Notes: generated from the sequence alone by a model not told the origin. Positions 34,726 through 47,561 are shown, numbered from the stretch's first letter. The stretch is 64,000 bases of DNA from Monilinia fructicola (GCA_008692225.1 VICG01000009.1:1876001-1940000); one strand, 5' to 3'. A program made the numbers and translations.

Positions 34726-37060
34726 TCACAGCTCCCCATTCCACTTGCTCAGCGGCGTCTCATCATTTCGACTACCCACCACGGGTAAGACCACCGGCCG
34801 CTCACTCTCCCCACTCATCTTAACACTCCTCGCACCCCCACTGGCCCCACTCTGATGACTTCCCATACTACTCCCCCGCTTCCTCCCCGCACCCTTTCCC
34901 GCCAGCTCCTCCCTCACCTCCCTCAACACGTCCTCTCCAGGTGCACCCAGCCTCCCCAGCCTACCAACCAGCAGGGTATTTTCCCTCTGAACACTACCCA
35001 CCTGAGCCCTCAGCACCTCCTTCTCTCTCCTCAGCACCTCAATCTCCGCTTTCAGACTAGCATTTGCAGCTTGCAGCTCCTCGCCCTTCTCCTTCTCCTC
35101 CCTCTTCCTCCTCCTCTCCTCCTGTTTCTGCTCCTCCCGTATCCTCTTCTTCGCTAGCTTCTCCATCTCCTTGCGATATTTCTCTTCTCTCTTCTTCACC
35201 TCTCTCTCGTGTTTTTCCTCCGCCTTGCGAATCGCTTCCCTTTCCTTCTCGCCGTCCTCACTCTTGCGATCCGCCTCTCGCTGCTTGGCCTTATCTAACT
35301 TCTCCTGGAGTTTTCGTTTTTTGTCTTCGAGCTTTTGGAGCTCTTTATCCTGTTGCAGGCTTACCTTTTGCAGGGCGGCCGAGTCGCGGGATGCTATTTT
35401 TCGGAAGGAAAGCGCGGATTCGAAACTATCGACGGTCGATTCACTGGTGACGGATGATCCAGATGCGGAACGAGAGTGAGTGAGGGAAGCGGGGAATGGA
35501 GCCGAAGAAGGTTCTGTGGTAAGGGGTTCGGATTCTGGAGCCGAGGAAGGTTCGTTGGCATGCGGTAGATGATCCGCGATGATTGCCGGCGCATATGGGG
35601 CGATAAAGGCGCCAGCCGTAGTTGCTACTCCTGCTACTATATCATAAAGTCCACCGCCATTCGTTGTGGATGTTGACGTTGCTTGACGTTGCGCCGGGTC
35701 GGTAGCTACAGGTACAGGGTTTTCAGTTTGACTATCGTCTATACCTGCAAGATGTCCATTTGTTTGATAGTTATGTAGATCCTTTTCCCGATTGTGATGA
35801 TGGTGACGATGACCATGCTCATGTTCTTCGGTATCTGTTCCTTCATTCTTCTCGACAGGTTCTTCATCATCGCTATCCAAATCCTCGATTGTTTTCGAAC
35901 ATGCCCAGTCCAGAAATTTGCCTGCGTCGGAAACAATAGCCGACGGTGTTCCCCTATCAATCATAAATCGTGGTACGCTTCCCCCAGGATCACTTCTGGT
36001 AACCATAATCCATTCGATAGGATTCTGTTCCCATTCATCATCTTCACTTGGCATATTCAAGTGGGCAAGATCACTATCGGAACGGGAAGCCTTTTCATGA
36101 ATATTGTCTCCTTCCTCCTCTGTAGTAGATAAATCATGCTTCTGATGAGCATTTCTTAAAACTGCCTCCTTTCCTAAATTTGAATCCGATCTATTTCTTG
36201 AATGTGTCTTTGTAAGATCCGATGCCGATGCAGATTTCTTTGGAGGTGCCTTTTTGATTGGTATTTCTCGAATAAATTCAACGGATTCATAATATCCTCT
36301 TATATACCCTTCACGCTGTGGAGCATCCGGGTGTTGACATGGTTTTGATATGACCATAAAATGACGGGGTATTTCGTGGTTACCCTGTTCCTTCAATGCT
36401 TGATCGGAAGAGATAAACATGGTGACGAAATCTCTGGGGGCCGTTGGGCCTGGAAATTGTGCAGATAGAAGATATACTGATACTCATTAGAACTTGCCCC
36501 GTGATTTTAATCCAACATAAACATACCTTCCAATTTCCCTGTGCCTTCGACATTATTATATGCCACCCTCTTCTCCCCACCTATACCTCTGATATTGCCC
36601 TCTCCGGGCCACCCTGGACCTTCAAAGTTTCAGGAAACTCCCGCTCCAAGCCTCTCTTCCATTTCGTAAATCCCAATCCTTCATGTACACTCCTCCTCGC
36701 AAACCACGTTCCCTTTCCATCCTTTCCCTTGCAAGAATATACACTTATACCCAATGGATTATCCGCCGGCTTTAGCTTAACTTGTTTCCATTCCTTTTGC
36801 AGAATTTCAACATCGTGCGGCGGAGGCGGGGACCTGGCATCAGATACTGATATTCCCGAGGCGGACGAGGCAATTGAAGATGTGGTATTTGATCGCGAGC
36901 GACCGCTGGAAGATTCGGCAACGTCGGGTATGGGAACCGAGTCCACTATCAATTGACCACTGCTGAAAGCATCCAGGAGAAATGGTTCAAGATTGTCAAT
37001 AGGGGTTTCGTCGTAGCTCACGGTACCCAGTGTTTTGAAAGCATCGTGAAGAGCTGCCAT
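34726..37060 (-). CDS. DUF3074 domain protein with long C-terminal coiled coil; one frameshift
   Basis: Exons 37060-36527 and 36476-34726 (50-nt intron). One base is missing in the C run at 36606-36608, and counting it gives 761 aa. The start at 37060 was chosen because MAALHDAFKTLGTVSYDETP is the usual opening of fungal DUF3074 proteins. An in-frame ATG at 37162 would add 34 residues. DUF3074 spans about residues 1-290 (KWKRGLEREFPETLKVQGG, then GNIRGIGGEKR, then YLLSAQFPGPTAPRDFVTM). The fold is START-like as far as I recall, so lipid binding is possible. A middle acidic and His-rich part (HEHGHRHHHHN) follows, then a coiled coil of about 150 residues rich in Lys, Glu and Arg (about 540-690), then a Ser/Gly tail. 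The function of the family is unknown. Confidence 0.85.
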
Positions 37061-38066
37061 CTCGTTTGGTGTCTGGACGTTGCGTTTGTTTAACAAATGT
37101 AGGTATTCTCTTGGGGATCCTGATGCAGGGCTGTTGATGCAGGGTGTTAAGATGTGGGTCAAATGGAATGCAAAGAGTTTGAGTTCTGTTGATGATGGAA
37201 GTTTGTCTTGAGATTTGACAGACTCAATATATCAAACTCGATTCTTTGATTACCTAGTAATCGTGGGTAGAGTTGGAATGTGTTGTGTTATGTTATGTAT
37301 TGAGATCAGTAAGCAGAAGCGCATGTACAATACTTGAGCTTAGAATCTGAATCGATTAGATAATATTTAACAAAGGACCTCGGGATGTGGAAGTAATTAG
37401 AATGAATATCTATCTAGATGGATAGTTGGATTATTTACAGCTGCCCAGATGCCTCTGTCTACAGTAATAGTAAAGTAACTAATCAGATATATATAATAGA
37501 ACCTAGGTATGATAAATAGTATCCATGTAATCACCTGGGAAGTACATCATCGTTTAACGAAATGCAACGCCGGTAAATAAATAAAGATCGACAAAAACTG
37601 GAATACAAAAGCCATTGCGGGGTTAAATTCATCCTTTCACTTTGATTGGTTCAACTTGATTTATTTTGAGTGGAAACTAGATTTCCAGAACGATCGACGT
37701 CATTTCTCAGCACAGTACTCCAGCTAGTAGCAGTAGGACGTATGTACTGTACTAATGAATACGCGAAAATGAATGTGAATGATGAATTCTCATGTAGTTC
37801 TAGTAAAGAACTGAAAACTTTATTAATAACCAAATAGCTAAATACCTTTACAACGCACTACGAGAATATTATCTTATGTATCATTTATCTATGGAAAAGG
37901 AGTGGCTTGCTATACAACGAACGATTGGTTAAGCCAAATATATGATTCTATCCATGCACCAAACCCCCATAATGTTTATACCTCCTATCATGTATATACC
38001 TAACGCCTCGCTTAAATAGGTATGATGTTGTTAATGCCATCGCAGTGTATACAATATTTACTGCCA
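37061..38066. other. Spacer, no supported gene
   Basis: AT-rich sequence between the DUF3074 start and the Sip3 3' end. I see no conserved frame, repeat or RNA gene. Confidence 0.5.
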
Positions 38067-41000
38067 TTAACCAAATGCCACATTCTCCTCTCCTAATACA
38101 AGTGAATCTTGTTCTGCTTTACAGCTACCACAATAGTCTTGATGCCACCTTCTGAGCTCTTTCATATTATCATCTTCGCTAAGAACTTTTTGACGTGAAT
38201 CGACCTTGACTTCTTTACCAAGTGGTAGAGTATTTGTTCTGTTCTCCCGTAATATCATTTGCGCTTGTTTGCATCGCAGATTCTCGTCTAGGAGCCAGTT
38301 CTCCCACTCGGCTTTTAGCACATTTCTCTCAATGTTGTTGACCACTCTCATAGCAATCATTAGGTCGTGTCTGTAGGATCCTAGATTTTGACGAGTTCTT
38401 CGAAGTCTCTTAGCTGTTGACTTTGTTGATGTCTTGCTGAATGGTGTTCCTGCCATCTCATAAGGAGCATCAAGATCTGTAACGTTGGCAATCTCCATAA
38501 ATTGTGTGAAACTATTGGAGGATATTAGTACATGTTAAAACTTCGGGGGCAAGGAAAGTCTCACCATCTGCTCTGATGTCGATTCTGGACATCCATTGAT
38601 AGACTATTCACAGCCTCGTCAAGATCTTTCAGGTAGATTGCTTTGCTCATACTTGGGTTTGGCCCAACTCCCATTCTACTCATAAATTTTGCTGCATTTC
38701 GCTCCATCCACCATTCGGACGTATCGCGGCCAGTAAGGAATGCATTTACCAAAACACTCAGCAACAATGCAATTAAGATGATAGTATGGGCACTGAATAT
38801 TTTCCATATAGACCGAAACGCTGCAAAAATCCACATCATCACTGAAGATATAACACTTTCACCAAACGAGCTGATCGTGTCCAACAACATATTTGTGAGT
38901 GTGCGTTGCTTAATCTGTGGTCGTTTTGACTTGCTTGCGTCGTTGGCTGAGAAAAAGTGAAACCGTTGTTCGGTGACCCACATGTCCGTAGATGTGAATA
39001 GCCTTCTTCGTTCTACTATTAGGCCCTAACTTTCGAACTTGATCAGCTATAACATCGGCCAGATCTTCGGCATCCATTGCGCAATCATCCAAAGCCTGCC
39101 TCTCAACCAGACCTTTTCCAATTTTGGGAGACTTGGACCATTCAACCTTTGTATAGATTGCCAATTTGCACTTTGATTTGGCGACATGAGTGATGACAAT
39201 CTTAGAGATGAGCATAAAATCTTGAAAATGTGGTAGATGCCAAGGGGTTTTGGAATCCGTGACGACATAGCAAACGTGATCGTTCATAATATCGATAACT
39301 TGATGATCAATAATATTTGCTTGTCGAGATTTGTGCCAGGAGTCAACATAGTCGATTTGAAATTCGAACTCTCGACGCATGTGATTCGAGTCAAGATGAA
39401 TCCAAGGACCCTGCGCAATCTTTTGTGCCCTTCGTTCATGGTAAAGTAATTGAAAAACTGCGCTCTTATCGCCAAACATGAGGTGGAAGAGTGCTTTGGG
39501 ACTGATGTTAAATTCCCTCTCAACTGTCTTCCGTTGCATATCAGGTGGTTCGTAAATAACAGGCTGAGAAGGAAGTTGAAATTTAGTAACTTCTTTTCCC
39601 TTCCTATTGAAATTTAGTCCACGCTCAACGTGCAATGAAGCCCTGAGATCACGATCTTTACGACTGTGGGTGCGACCAGAGATCGTTCCATCATCAACTG
39701 GTGTATTGACATCAACATCCTCCCAGCTTTCCATGCTAGGACTTCTTGTCGGGTCTTCGTGCTCCATTTTGATCAAAGATGCCATGATATCTTCTAATCC
39801 CATAGGATTCTCAGCTTGGTTTATATCAACCAAAAAATTCAACCTTGATTGTAGCAATCGAAGAGGTTCAAGGAATGTTTTTATGGTTATTCTGGTATAT
39901 CCATGTTCGGGTGAAGCATCAAGGAGATGAAGGAACAAGAAATCACAGTCTTTACCTGGAGCAGCTGTAACTTCACTGATGCTAGCTAACTTAACACCAG
40001 TTATCAAAACAAGCCCTAAATGATGGGCATAGAAATATATATTTTTCTGAGTTACATAAACTCTTCCAGGAAAGTCATGTTGCTCATCTGGATTCCAAGT
40101 TGCACGGAAGACAAGTATGACTTTATCTTCTCGAGGAACGTTCGGAAATATCATTCGAAATTGTGCTTCTTGAGTCTTCAGCTCGATCGGGTAGTTGCTA
40201 GGATATACCTCTGGTTTAAAGGCAGGCTGGCTCACTGCACGCGCAACGTCAATGTCGATACTGGCACTGGCGGACTTTCGGTGGGTCGCGAATGAGGGAA
40301 CTGGTGTCATTAGAGAATCAGTTGATGGATTAACAGGACTCTTTGCGGGCCCAAGTCCAGTATCTGGTCTCAAGTTCTCATCCGTACCTATCTTTGGAGA
40401 TGGTGCTAACGGCTTTATACGTGGACTTCCAGGTGCAGAGCGAGATCCTGAGCTTGGAGTTTTGATCTCCCCCTTCTCAAGACGATTGATATATCCCCAA
40501 TTACTACTGCCCCACAAGTTGGCCATGATACCGCTGGGCATTCCACTTCCAGCATCACCTTGACCAACGCCAACTCCACGCTCTCCGCTAACAATTACTG
40601 CCGACTTGCTCAAATTCGTAGGCGCAGGTGGGCTTACGAGTGTTGCTGGTGCTAAAGTACTAGGCTTATAATCTTGAGTTGGCGACTGAAGTATAATTTG
40701 TGGATTTGGAAGAGGATTGGTAACGGTCGTTGAAGTTGAAGGTGCCGAAATCGGTAAAATGGTATGACTTGCTGATATCAGGCTGGCTATGCCACCTGTA
40801 GTAGATTGGGATGCAGTTGGAGTTTCGTTTGTCTGCATGTTTGTCGATTTTCTATGCAAATCAAGTTTTTTGCATAATTCTAGCCGCATGCTCTCGACCG
40901 GTCTCGCCCTCTTCTCTGGAAGTGACAGAACGACGAGGGCCAGTGATTATATCTGAACTATTTCTCCCCACAAACTCCGCACCTGGGATTGGTAATGTGC

Positions 41001-42390
41001 CCGATCTTTCAATGACATCTTCACTGCCATACAAAATCTGACCGTCCGCGTTCTTAGCGGCGAATTCTGGGATAGAAGGGGGTGTAATTGCAAATGCTGG
41101 GTCGATTCCTCCGGCCCGAAGCGTTCTAGGATTCGCACTAGCTTCAAGGGCTTTTGTTTTTTGCAAGTTCGAATGCCTCGAGCCATTCCATAAGAATAGA
41201 CTGGGTCTCTGCTTGAACTAGAATTGCCTGATTCTTAGTTTTGACTTCGAAGCAAAATCGTCGATCTTCTTGAACGGCTGGTTTTACGTTGCAAAGGAGG
41301 ACACCAATCTTCTCACTCTCCTCCACCCCTCCAGATTGTATGCCTTGAACCAACCAACCAAAAATACCATCTTTAACATAAAACCAACGACGAACCCATG
41401 CAGTTCTTGCAGGTTTACCAGTTACTGTCCGTAAGAACAGCCAGTCTTGCTTTTCGGATCGTTCAGTATGTTTTGCTTTGAGGTTGAATGTTGACTGTGG
41501 AGGGACCTCTCGAGCCAAGGTACGCCACCGTGGAAAGGTTATAGTCCTCTAATTCCCGGGATGGCTTGGAGGCCTGAGATGCTGTTTCCGCAATATCTTT
41601 TCTGGCAAGCTGTAATTCACGCCGGAAAGTTGCTTCCCCAGCTTCCATTTCTTTGCTCCATCCTCGTACACGATCCATCTCATTCCCCCATTTAGCAAAA
41701 GTGCCCAAAGAGACCTCTCTTGACCTCTTCATATCCCTCCAATGATCCGATGATACTCTCTCACAAGCAATTTATCAATTGTATATCGTAGTTGTGGTGC
41801 AAGTAAACAAAAATCTAAAGATGCTTTTAGATATGCTTTTCTGGTTTCGTGCACTTGGAAAGCATCTTCTCGCAGCGCTGAAGGCTCCCTTGGTTTTCGA
41901 CTGGGCCACATATCTTGCCAGTGTAGAGTCAAATGTCTTTTGCGATTGTTCCAAGTATCGTCGGGCGTCTTTGAAATTCCGTAGCTCAGAAGCCATAAAT
42001 GATCTGATGGGTTCGCATACATTTGCATCCATCTTCTTGGTCCCTGTCATAACCTGCGACCACCATTCTTTAGACCCTTCCCCAAATCTTCTCATTGCCA
42101 GCAAAGTATAGTCATGATCGAGAACAGCTTCGGAAACGTTCGCAGGAGGGACGGATCGAAGGAGAAAGGTATTGAATGCTTCTTCCATAGAAGAAATATC
42201 ATAAACGAGTTTGGATATGGATTTGACGTAGGCATCGAGCCATTTCTCAAGTATCTCTACTTGATCAGAGAAATGAACTGCTGTCGCGCGAAACGTAGGC
42301 GAATCTAAGGCTGCTTCCTTTAAGCCTACTGGTATTAAAGCTCAAAGGCTTATTGAGCTGTGGGATAGTGGGTGGCACAACGTCCGACAT
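38067..42390 (-). CDS. SIP3: Sip3/Lam3-type sterol-transfer protein (BAR-PH-GRAM-VASt-TM); seven frameshifts
   Basis: Read from 42390 with one 53-nt intron (38512-38564) and seven small indels, the gene encodes about 1420 aa. The count comes out divisible by three only when all seven are allowed for. Order: short leader (MSDVVPPTIPQLNKPLSF), BAR-like helices (about 20-280), PH domain (about 310-413, DWLFLRTVTGKPARTAWVRR), Ser/Pro linker, GRAM-like part (about 740-860, FRMIFPNVPREDKVILVF), VASt/StART-like lipid-binding domain (about 955-1127, VEREFNISPKALFHLMFGDK), then one membrane anchor (about 1200, TIILIALLLSVLVNAFL) and a basic C terminus. Yeast Lam1/Lam3 proteins move sterol at ER-plasma membrane contacts, and that role is inferred here. 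Indels: 42317-42318 (GG), 41887-41889, 41756-41762 (CT repeat, two bases), 41471-41474, 41157-41162, 40866-40871 and 38977-38979; all are extra bases. Confidence 0.88.
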
Positions 42391-43367
42391 GTTTGATAAA
42401 ACTCTACGGAGAGTAAGAGATAGAAACAAACCAAACCAACCTCATTATGGTGCAAAGGTATGAGGTTAAAGCTATAAATGATTGAAGGAGAATCAATCAA
42501 ATAGATTTGAGATTCTTCTTGTAAAAGTGGACCGAAGTTGAGGGATGGGCTAGGTACTATTTTGGTGATGTTGCGCCTGTGGGGAAAGGAAAGTATAAGG
42601 GGCTTCGAGGGGTAAATGTTGTTGTTTGTTGTTGATGTTGATGTTGATGATGATGGTGTTGTTGTTGTTGTTGTTGTTGTTGTCAGCTCGATAGGTATCA
42701 AACTAGTTGTAGTAGTAGTAGGTCGTAGGTGGTAATAGATAATAGTTGGTAGACTGCATCCAGCTACCTAGGTAAATACCTAGTAAACAAAAGATTCCTA
42801 CTGACTACCGCCAGCTATATGGTTGAGATTTTATATTAAAATGCAAAATACTTCAAACATAACCTTGGAATAATAAATTCATCAAGTTTTCTCAATTCCA
42901 AAGGTTCCAGATTGAAATTATTTTAATATCGATCAGTATTCCTTATTCCGGCTTCAGATGTCTCACCCGGGATTATACATCCACTATATAGTATGTACTC
43001 CATACGCATGCATTAGTTGTTGGATGGTGTTTTTTTTCCCATACCCGGTGAAAACCTTCAAAACACCTGCATCATCTACCTAGGTACTCCGTACAGAGTG
43101 CTGACTGCACTTCTAAATCAAGGTGACGTCGACCTTTGCTTTATGATTATCTGTAGAGATTACTTTTTCGACCAGACTATAGGAGAATCAATCTTTAAAA
43201 CATATGGAATTATTTTCAATTTGGAGTTTAAATCAAATTTCTACCCTTAAAAATTGAAGGAGAATACGCGAGTCGAGAGACACTGCTAAAAACTCTGTCC
43301 ACTTTGAGTGAGATCTATTAATAAACCATGACTCCTACATAACATTTGTCGTCGTATAAAACCCCCA
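42391..43367. other. Spacer with GTT/GAT repeat
   Basis: Contains the Sip3 promoter side, a trinucleotide tract (42617-42684), TACCTAGGTA-type motifs near 42767 and 43078 and a TACTCCGTA copy at 43084-43092. No supported gene. Confidence 0.5.
42617..42684. repeat. GTT/GAT trinucleotide microsatellite
   Basis: Mixed run of GTT and GAT triplets, ending in about eight uninterrupted GTT units, about 230 bp upstream of the Sip3 start codon. Confidence 0.85.
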
Positions 43368-45413
43368 TTATTCTTCAACTGTAGCTCTTCCAACCGCTCC
43401 CTTATTTTTTTCGGGATCTCTCTTCTTTTCTTTTTCCGGAATCTCTACTCCTTCCATGGCATCTGCACCCTCTCCAGCATCAGGGCCAATGATAATTTCC
43501 GGCCCATCCTCGTTACCGAATGTCTCCTTTCTCCACTGTCTTAATCTAGCCTTCTTGCCCAGATGCTTCTTGTCTTTACGTTTCTTTTCCGCGTCTCGGA
43601 AGGTGGCCATTTTCTTCAAGCCAGCAAATTTATTGAGCGATGAATCGGGTGCCATTAAATATATCTCTGGCTGTTAATCCAAATGAGGTGGGTGAAGTTT
43701 CGCGATATCTGAAAACCCGATGCTTTCTTAGAAGCCAAGGAGAGATCAACATCGAGTTTACTGTCCACAAGATCCTCAATCTTCTTTCTTTCCAAACGTG
43801 CAGCCTTCTTTTTGGCTTGCTTTTCCAATTGTCGTTCTTTGTTAGATTTTGATTTCTTGGATGATTTCCCTTCGTCATCAGAGTTGTCCTCAGCGTCGTC
43901 CTCAGCGTCGTCCTCTATGTCTGAAAGAGAGAAGGCGGGTTTCGAGGATCCTTCTTCGTCATCAAATTCAGGTATAAGATCTTTGATGTCGATATCATCC
44001 TCCCACTTTGGCTTCTTCACTTTCTTCTTCTTCTTCCCTCCAGTTTCATCATCACTATCAGATCCCCCTTCCTGCTCAGCATAATAGCTTTCCCCAAAAC
44101 GTTTGTTCATCTCAGCCTCCCAGTTATCATCATCCCAGGCTGCATCCAAGAATTGACCCATTCCTCATCCTTCAAAACCTTGCCGCTAAGGCCTGCAGCT
44201 TTCTTGATCTTTTGGAGCCTCTCTTCCATCTCCTCAATCTTCAAGCGTTTCAATCGTGACCTCTCCTCTTCTCTTTCTTTCTTCTCGGCTTCTTTCTTCT
44301 CTCTTGCGGCATCTCTTGCCTTTTTTCTGCTACTGACCTCATCACGACGAACGGATTTTTCAGCGACAACATCTCTGGCATATGATTTCAACATCTCATT
44401 GCTTCCAGCGGGATTCTCAAAGCGCAAATTGTAAGCTGTCTCAAATTGCTCGGCTCGGTCGTCCTCTTCTTCGTCATCCGATTCGAGTGGCTGAAAGCGT
44501 GCACCATCGCTGGGAACCCATGCGCGAGCTGCCATGAAGTTCGATAAAAATGTTTTCCGGATCTTTATCGGCGATAGCAACGTCAACTTCAACCTTTTGA
44601 AGCTCTAGATGGATGGATTCCTTGACTTGAAAGATCCGATTTATTGTCCTTTTTCACAAGAAAACCTTCATCCTCATCCGAATCAGATCCACTCCCGGCA
44701 GCTGCATGCATTTCGCCAACAATCTTCTTTTTTAATGCTTCTTGTTCCTGGGCAAATGTTTGTGGGACGTTCTCTTCTTCCTCTCCTCCTGTATGGCCAG
44801 CTAGTAAATTTTTGTCGATGATAATCTTTGAGATACATAGGCTTCTCCTTCTTCTCTGTCGTAGTTCCTTCCCCTGCATCCTCATCAATTGGAGAATAAA
44901 ACGTAACCTTTTCATCGTAGACTCGAGGATCCTTTGAACGAAGAGCTTGTAATGTGGCTGAGATCTCCTTGTCTAAATCTTCGGTGGCTAGAAATCCTTC
45001 ATCATCTTCATCTTCATCATCAGAAGATGAAGAATCTTCATCATATTTGTCGCCATATTTCTTCTCCCCATTTCGTCCAATTGTCGGTCCAGGTTTCTTC
45101 GTATATTTTTCCTCCACTAATGATACCATAAGTTAACCTAATCAGAGCCACTTTGGATAGAATGTACTCACATCTTTGAAGTTCTTCACGCTTTTTATTA
45201 TGCTCAAAACCTCTTCGCATAGTCTTGGTTTACCTTGAATCCAGCTTCAAGCGGGGCCCCTCCAACGGAATCGTCTTCGCTGCTAGAATCGCCATCATCC
45301 AACATCATCTTCGACTTTTCAGCCTTTACGGTAACGGGAGGTTCCTGCTTGATCTTTTTTGTGCCATTCTTAGTAGCAAGCTGATCTTGCGATTCAGCCT
45401 TTCTTTTAGCCAT
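43368..45413 (-). CDS. KRI1: Kri1, ribosome-biogenesis protein; seven frameshifts
   Basis: Exons 45413-45172 and 45116-43368 (55-nt intron) plus seven one-base indels give about 661 aa. The N terminus is Lys/Ser-rich with acidic DSSSEDDS clusters. The Kri1 core follows: FLATEDLDKEISATLQALRS, then PMYLKDYHRQNLLAGHTGG, then KDPE/TFLSNFMAARAWVP, and later AQFLDAAWDDDNWEAEMN-like sequence. The C terminus carries GLKKMATFRDAEKKRKDKK and ARLRQWRKETFG, the Kri1 C-terminal domain. Kri1 is a nucleolar protein needed for 40S subunit assembly in yeast and is essential there. Indels: 45206-45209, 44809-44813, 44622-44632, 44553-44556, 43712-43715 and 43655-43656 each have one extra base, and 44157-44159 lacks one. 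It is divergently arranged with Rab5. Confidence 0.9.
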
Positions 45414-45832
45414 TCTTTGGGAGTTTTGTTGTGATTGAAAAAAATGGTATGATGCAAAAATACACAATATCAAATTATTCCTTACGAACTTGAAATGAAA
45501 ATCAAAAAAATAAAATATTGGTCGGTACATGTGAGCCAGAAATTCCGGCGCTAACCATCCCGGGATGTTGATTCGCTCCCATTTACATTTACATACAATC
45601 CGCCATTCCTCCATTCATCTTCCTCCGAAAGCAGAGCTACCTACCTACTTACATCTAGGCATCAAGTCAAAAGAGAATCAAATTCAACCTCATCAAGAAA
45701 ACTCTTCAAATATTATCGCATTACACTCGAGTGGTCTAATAACAACCTGCGATTTTGGAGATACATCGCATTCATCGACAAACACAATCTACAATCTATA
45801 AATCCCTCAATATCAAACCGGATTTGTGACGT
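45414..45832. promoter_or_regulatory. Divergent promoter region of KRI1 and RAB5
   Basis: 419 bp separate the two start codons (45413 minus, 45833 plus). The sequence is C/A-rich towards Rab5 and contains a TACCTACC motif near 45640. No clear TATA box is seen. Shared regulation is an inference. Confidence 0.4.
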
Positions 45833-46678
45833 ATGGCGGACTCAACTACATCGGCTCCAAAGCCAAGCTCCAGCGTCAAGCTGGTTCTTTTGGGTGAGGC
45901 AGCTGTAGGAAAGGTATGCAGAGACTTGACTACATTGTAACCCATGATATTGACTTTTCTCCAGTCTTCCCTTGTATTATACGATTTGTGAACAATGATT
46001 TTCAGGAAAACAAGGAACCCACTATTGGAGGTGTGTATAGTTTTATTTCTATTTCTTCAACTTTGTATGAACTTTGCTAATAGTCATCTTCGCAGCTGCT
46101 TTCTTGACACAAAAATGTAACCTTCCAACTAGAACGATTAAATTTGAGATATGGGATACAGCTGGACAAGAACGTTTCGCCTCTCTCGCTCCCATGTACT
46201 ATCGAAAATGCCCAATCCGCTCTTGTCGTTTATGATCTCACTAAACCAACATCACTTATCAAGGCAAAGCACTGGGTGGCAGAGCTCCAAAAGGCAGGCA
46301 TCGCCGGGTATCGTCATCGCACTCGTAGGCAACAAGCTTGATTTGACAAATGAATCTGATGATTCGAGTAATAACTTGGGGGATGAGGAATCAGCTGAAG
46401 GCGAAGATTCAGGTGGAGATGCGCGAAAAGTGTCAACTGCGGAGGCTAAATCATATGCCGAGGAAGAAGGATTGTTGTTCTTTGAGACCTCTGCAAAACT
46501 TGGTACAAATGTGACGGAGGTGTTCACGGCAATCGCAAATGCCATTCCGGAGACATCATTGAAGGGTGCTAGAGGACCCGGAGGTACACAAGCAACTTCA
46601 GCCAGAGGGGAAGATCAGTCTAGGGTGAACTTGACAGGACCAAGGGACAATGCGTCGAAAGAGGGTTGTGCTTGTTAA
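45833..46678 (+). CDS. RAB5: Rab5-family GTPase (Vps21/Ypt5-like); three frameshifts
   Basis: Exons 45833-45913, 45965-46030 and 46096-46678. Allowing for three indels gives 241 aa. All GTPase boxes are present: P-loop GEAAVGKSSLV across intron 1, switch I EPTIGAAFLTQK across intron 2, WDTAGQE, NKLD, and ETSAK. The Rab5 hallmark [11 protein letters not shown] follows switch II. The C terminus ends in CAC, a double-cysteine prenylation signal. An acidic, Asp/Ser-rich insertion of about 25 residues after NKLDLTNE is common in filamentous fungal Rab5. It acts in early-endosome fusion and vacuolar sorting. Indels: two extra bases in a TA repeat at 45975-45981, one extra A at 46205-46208, and one extra A at 46289-46292. 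As written, the frame is broken right after the P-loop. Confidence 0.9.
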
Positions 46679-47561
46679 TACACCAGTGTCATCTTAGCGG
46701 GATTCTTTCCGATTTTCCTTATTCGCAATCGCAATCATCTGGGTTTCTGGGGGGTTAGGAGGCTATTTTTTGATATTGTTAACTTTCTGGTATGAATGCG
46801 AGCCGTAGTAGGTAGTAACATCACGCAATTTCGGAACTGACGGGTTTCAAGAGTATTATTTCGATCTTTTGGAAGTTCTTCATCGCAGCATATGGCTCAC
46901 TTTGTAACAGAAATTTGTCACCAACCATCATCAATGATGTTCCATGGCTTTGCAAATTTCCTTATTGTGATATGACATTACTTTCGACAAGGTAAAACGA
47001 GTGAGTCGCTCTTTTCCCGTCCGGTTATGGTTTTACGCACAGTTGTTTCAAACCTTCTCACCAAAAAGCACAAATATTGCGAAGCAGATAATCAGATCTC
47101 AAGTCCTCGGATCATTTCTTTGGATCTTCAGGTCTAGATTGTTTCTATTTGTGTTCTATTTGTGTTCACAGCAACTATTGCTGCTAAGCTTTCGATGTGG
47201 AGTTCTCGCAAAGAGTATAGAGTCTGACAAAAGTTGTTTCCGATGAGACTGTGTATGCTCGGCTTCTTGCACATTTGTTTCGCCTGATAGCAAGAAAGAT
47301 CAGATAGCTTAGATTATGCCTGGAGAAACCATTTACACTTTGCATGTGAGCGTTGAGTGAAGGATGTTTGAGATGATTTGGAAAACGGCGAATTGGTAAT
47401 TTGGAGTTACTACATATATATGGCACTTCTCTACCCATTTTCATTTCGAATTATTCCAATATACTATTTCATTATTTACTATCCTACAGCTGGTCTGATA
47501 TATTCAATTTTAACTCTCTCCATTCATTCAATTACGTTCACAGATTTACTATACATTTAAA
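46679..47561. other. Spacer, no supported gene
   Basis: Rab5 3' flank and promoter side of the secreted repeat protein. The T-rich stretches around 47130-47180 and 47400-47540 give short hydrophobic frames without conserved features. Confidence 0.5.

Noticed and set aside
35064..35479. Plus-strand Ser/Pro-rich frames
   Set aside because: Antisense to the Lys/Glu coiled coil of the DUF3074 protein.
44008..45136. Ser-rich plus-strand frames opposite Kri1
   Set aside because: Complement of GAA/GAT-rich acidic coding sequence; Kri1 motifs lie on the minus strand.
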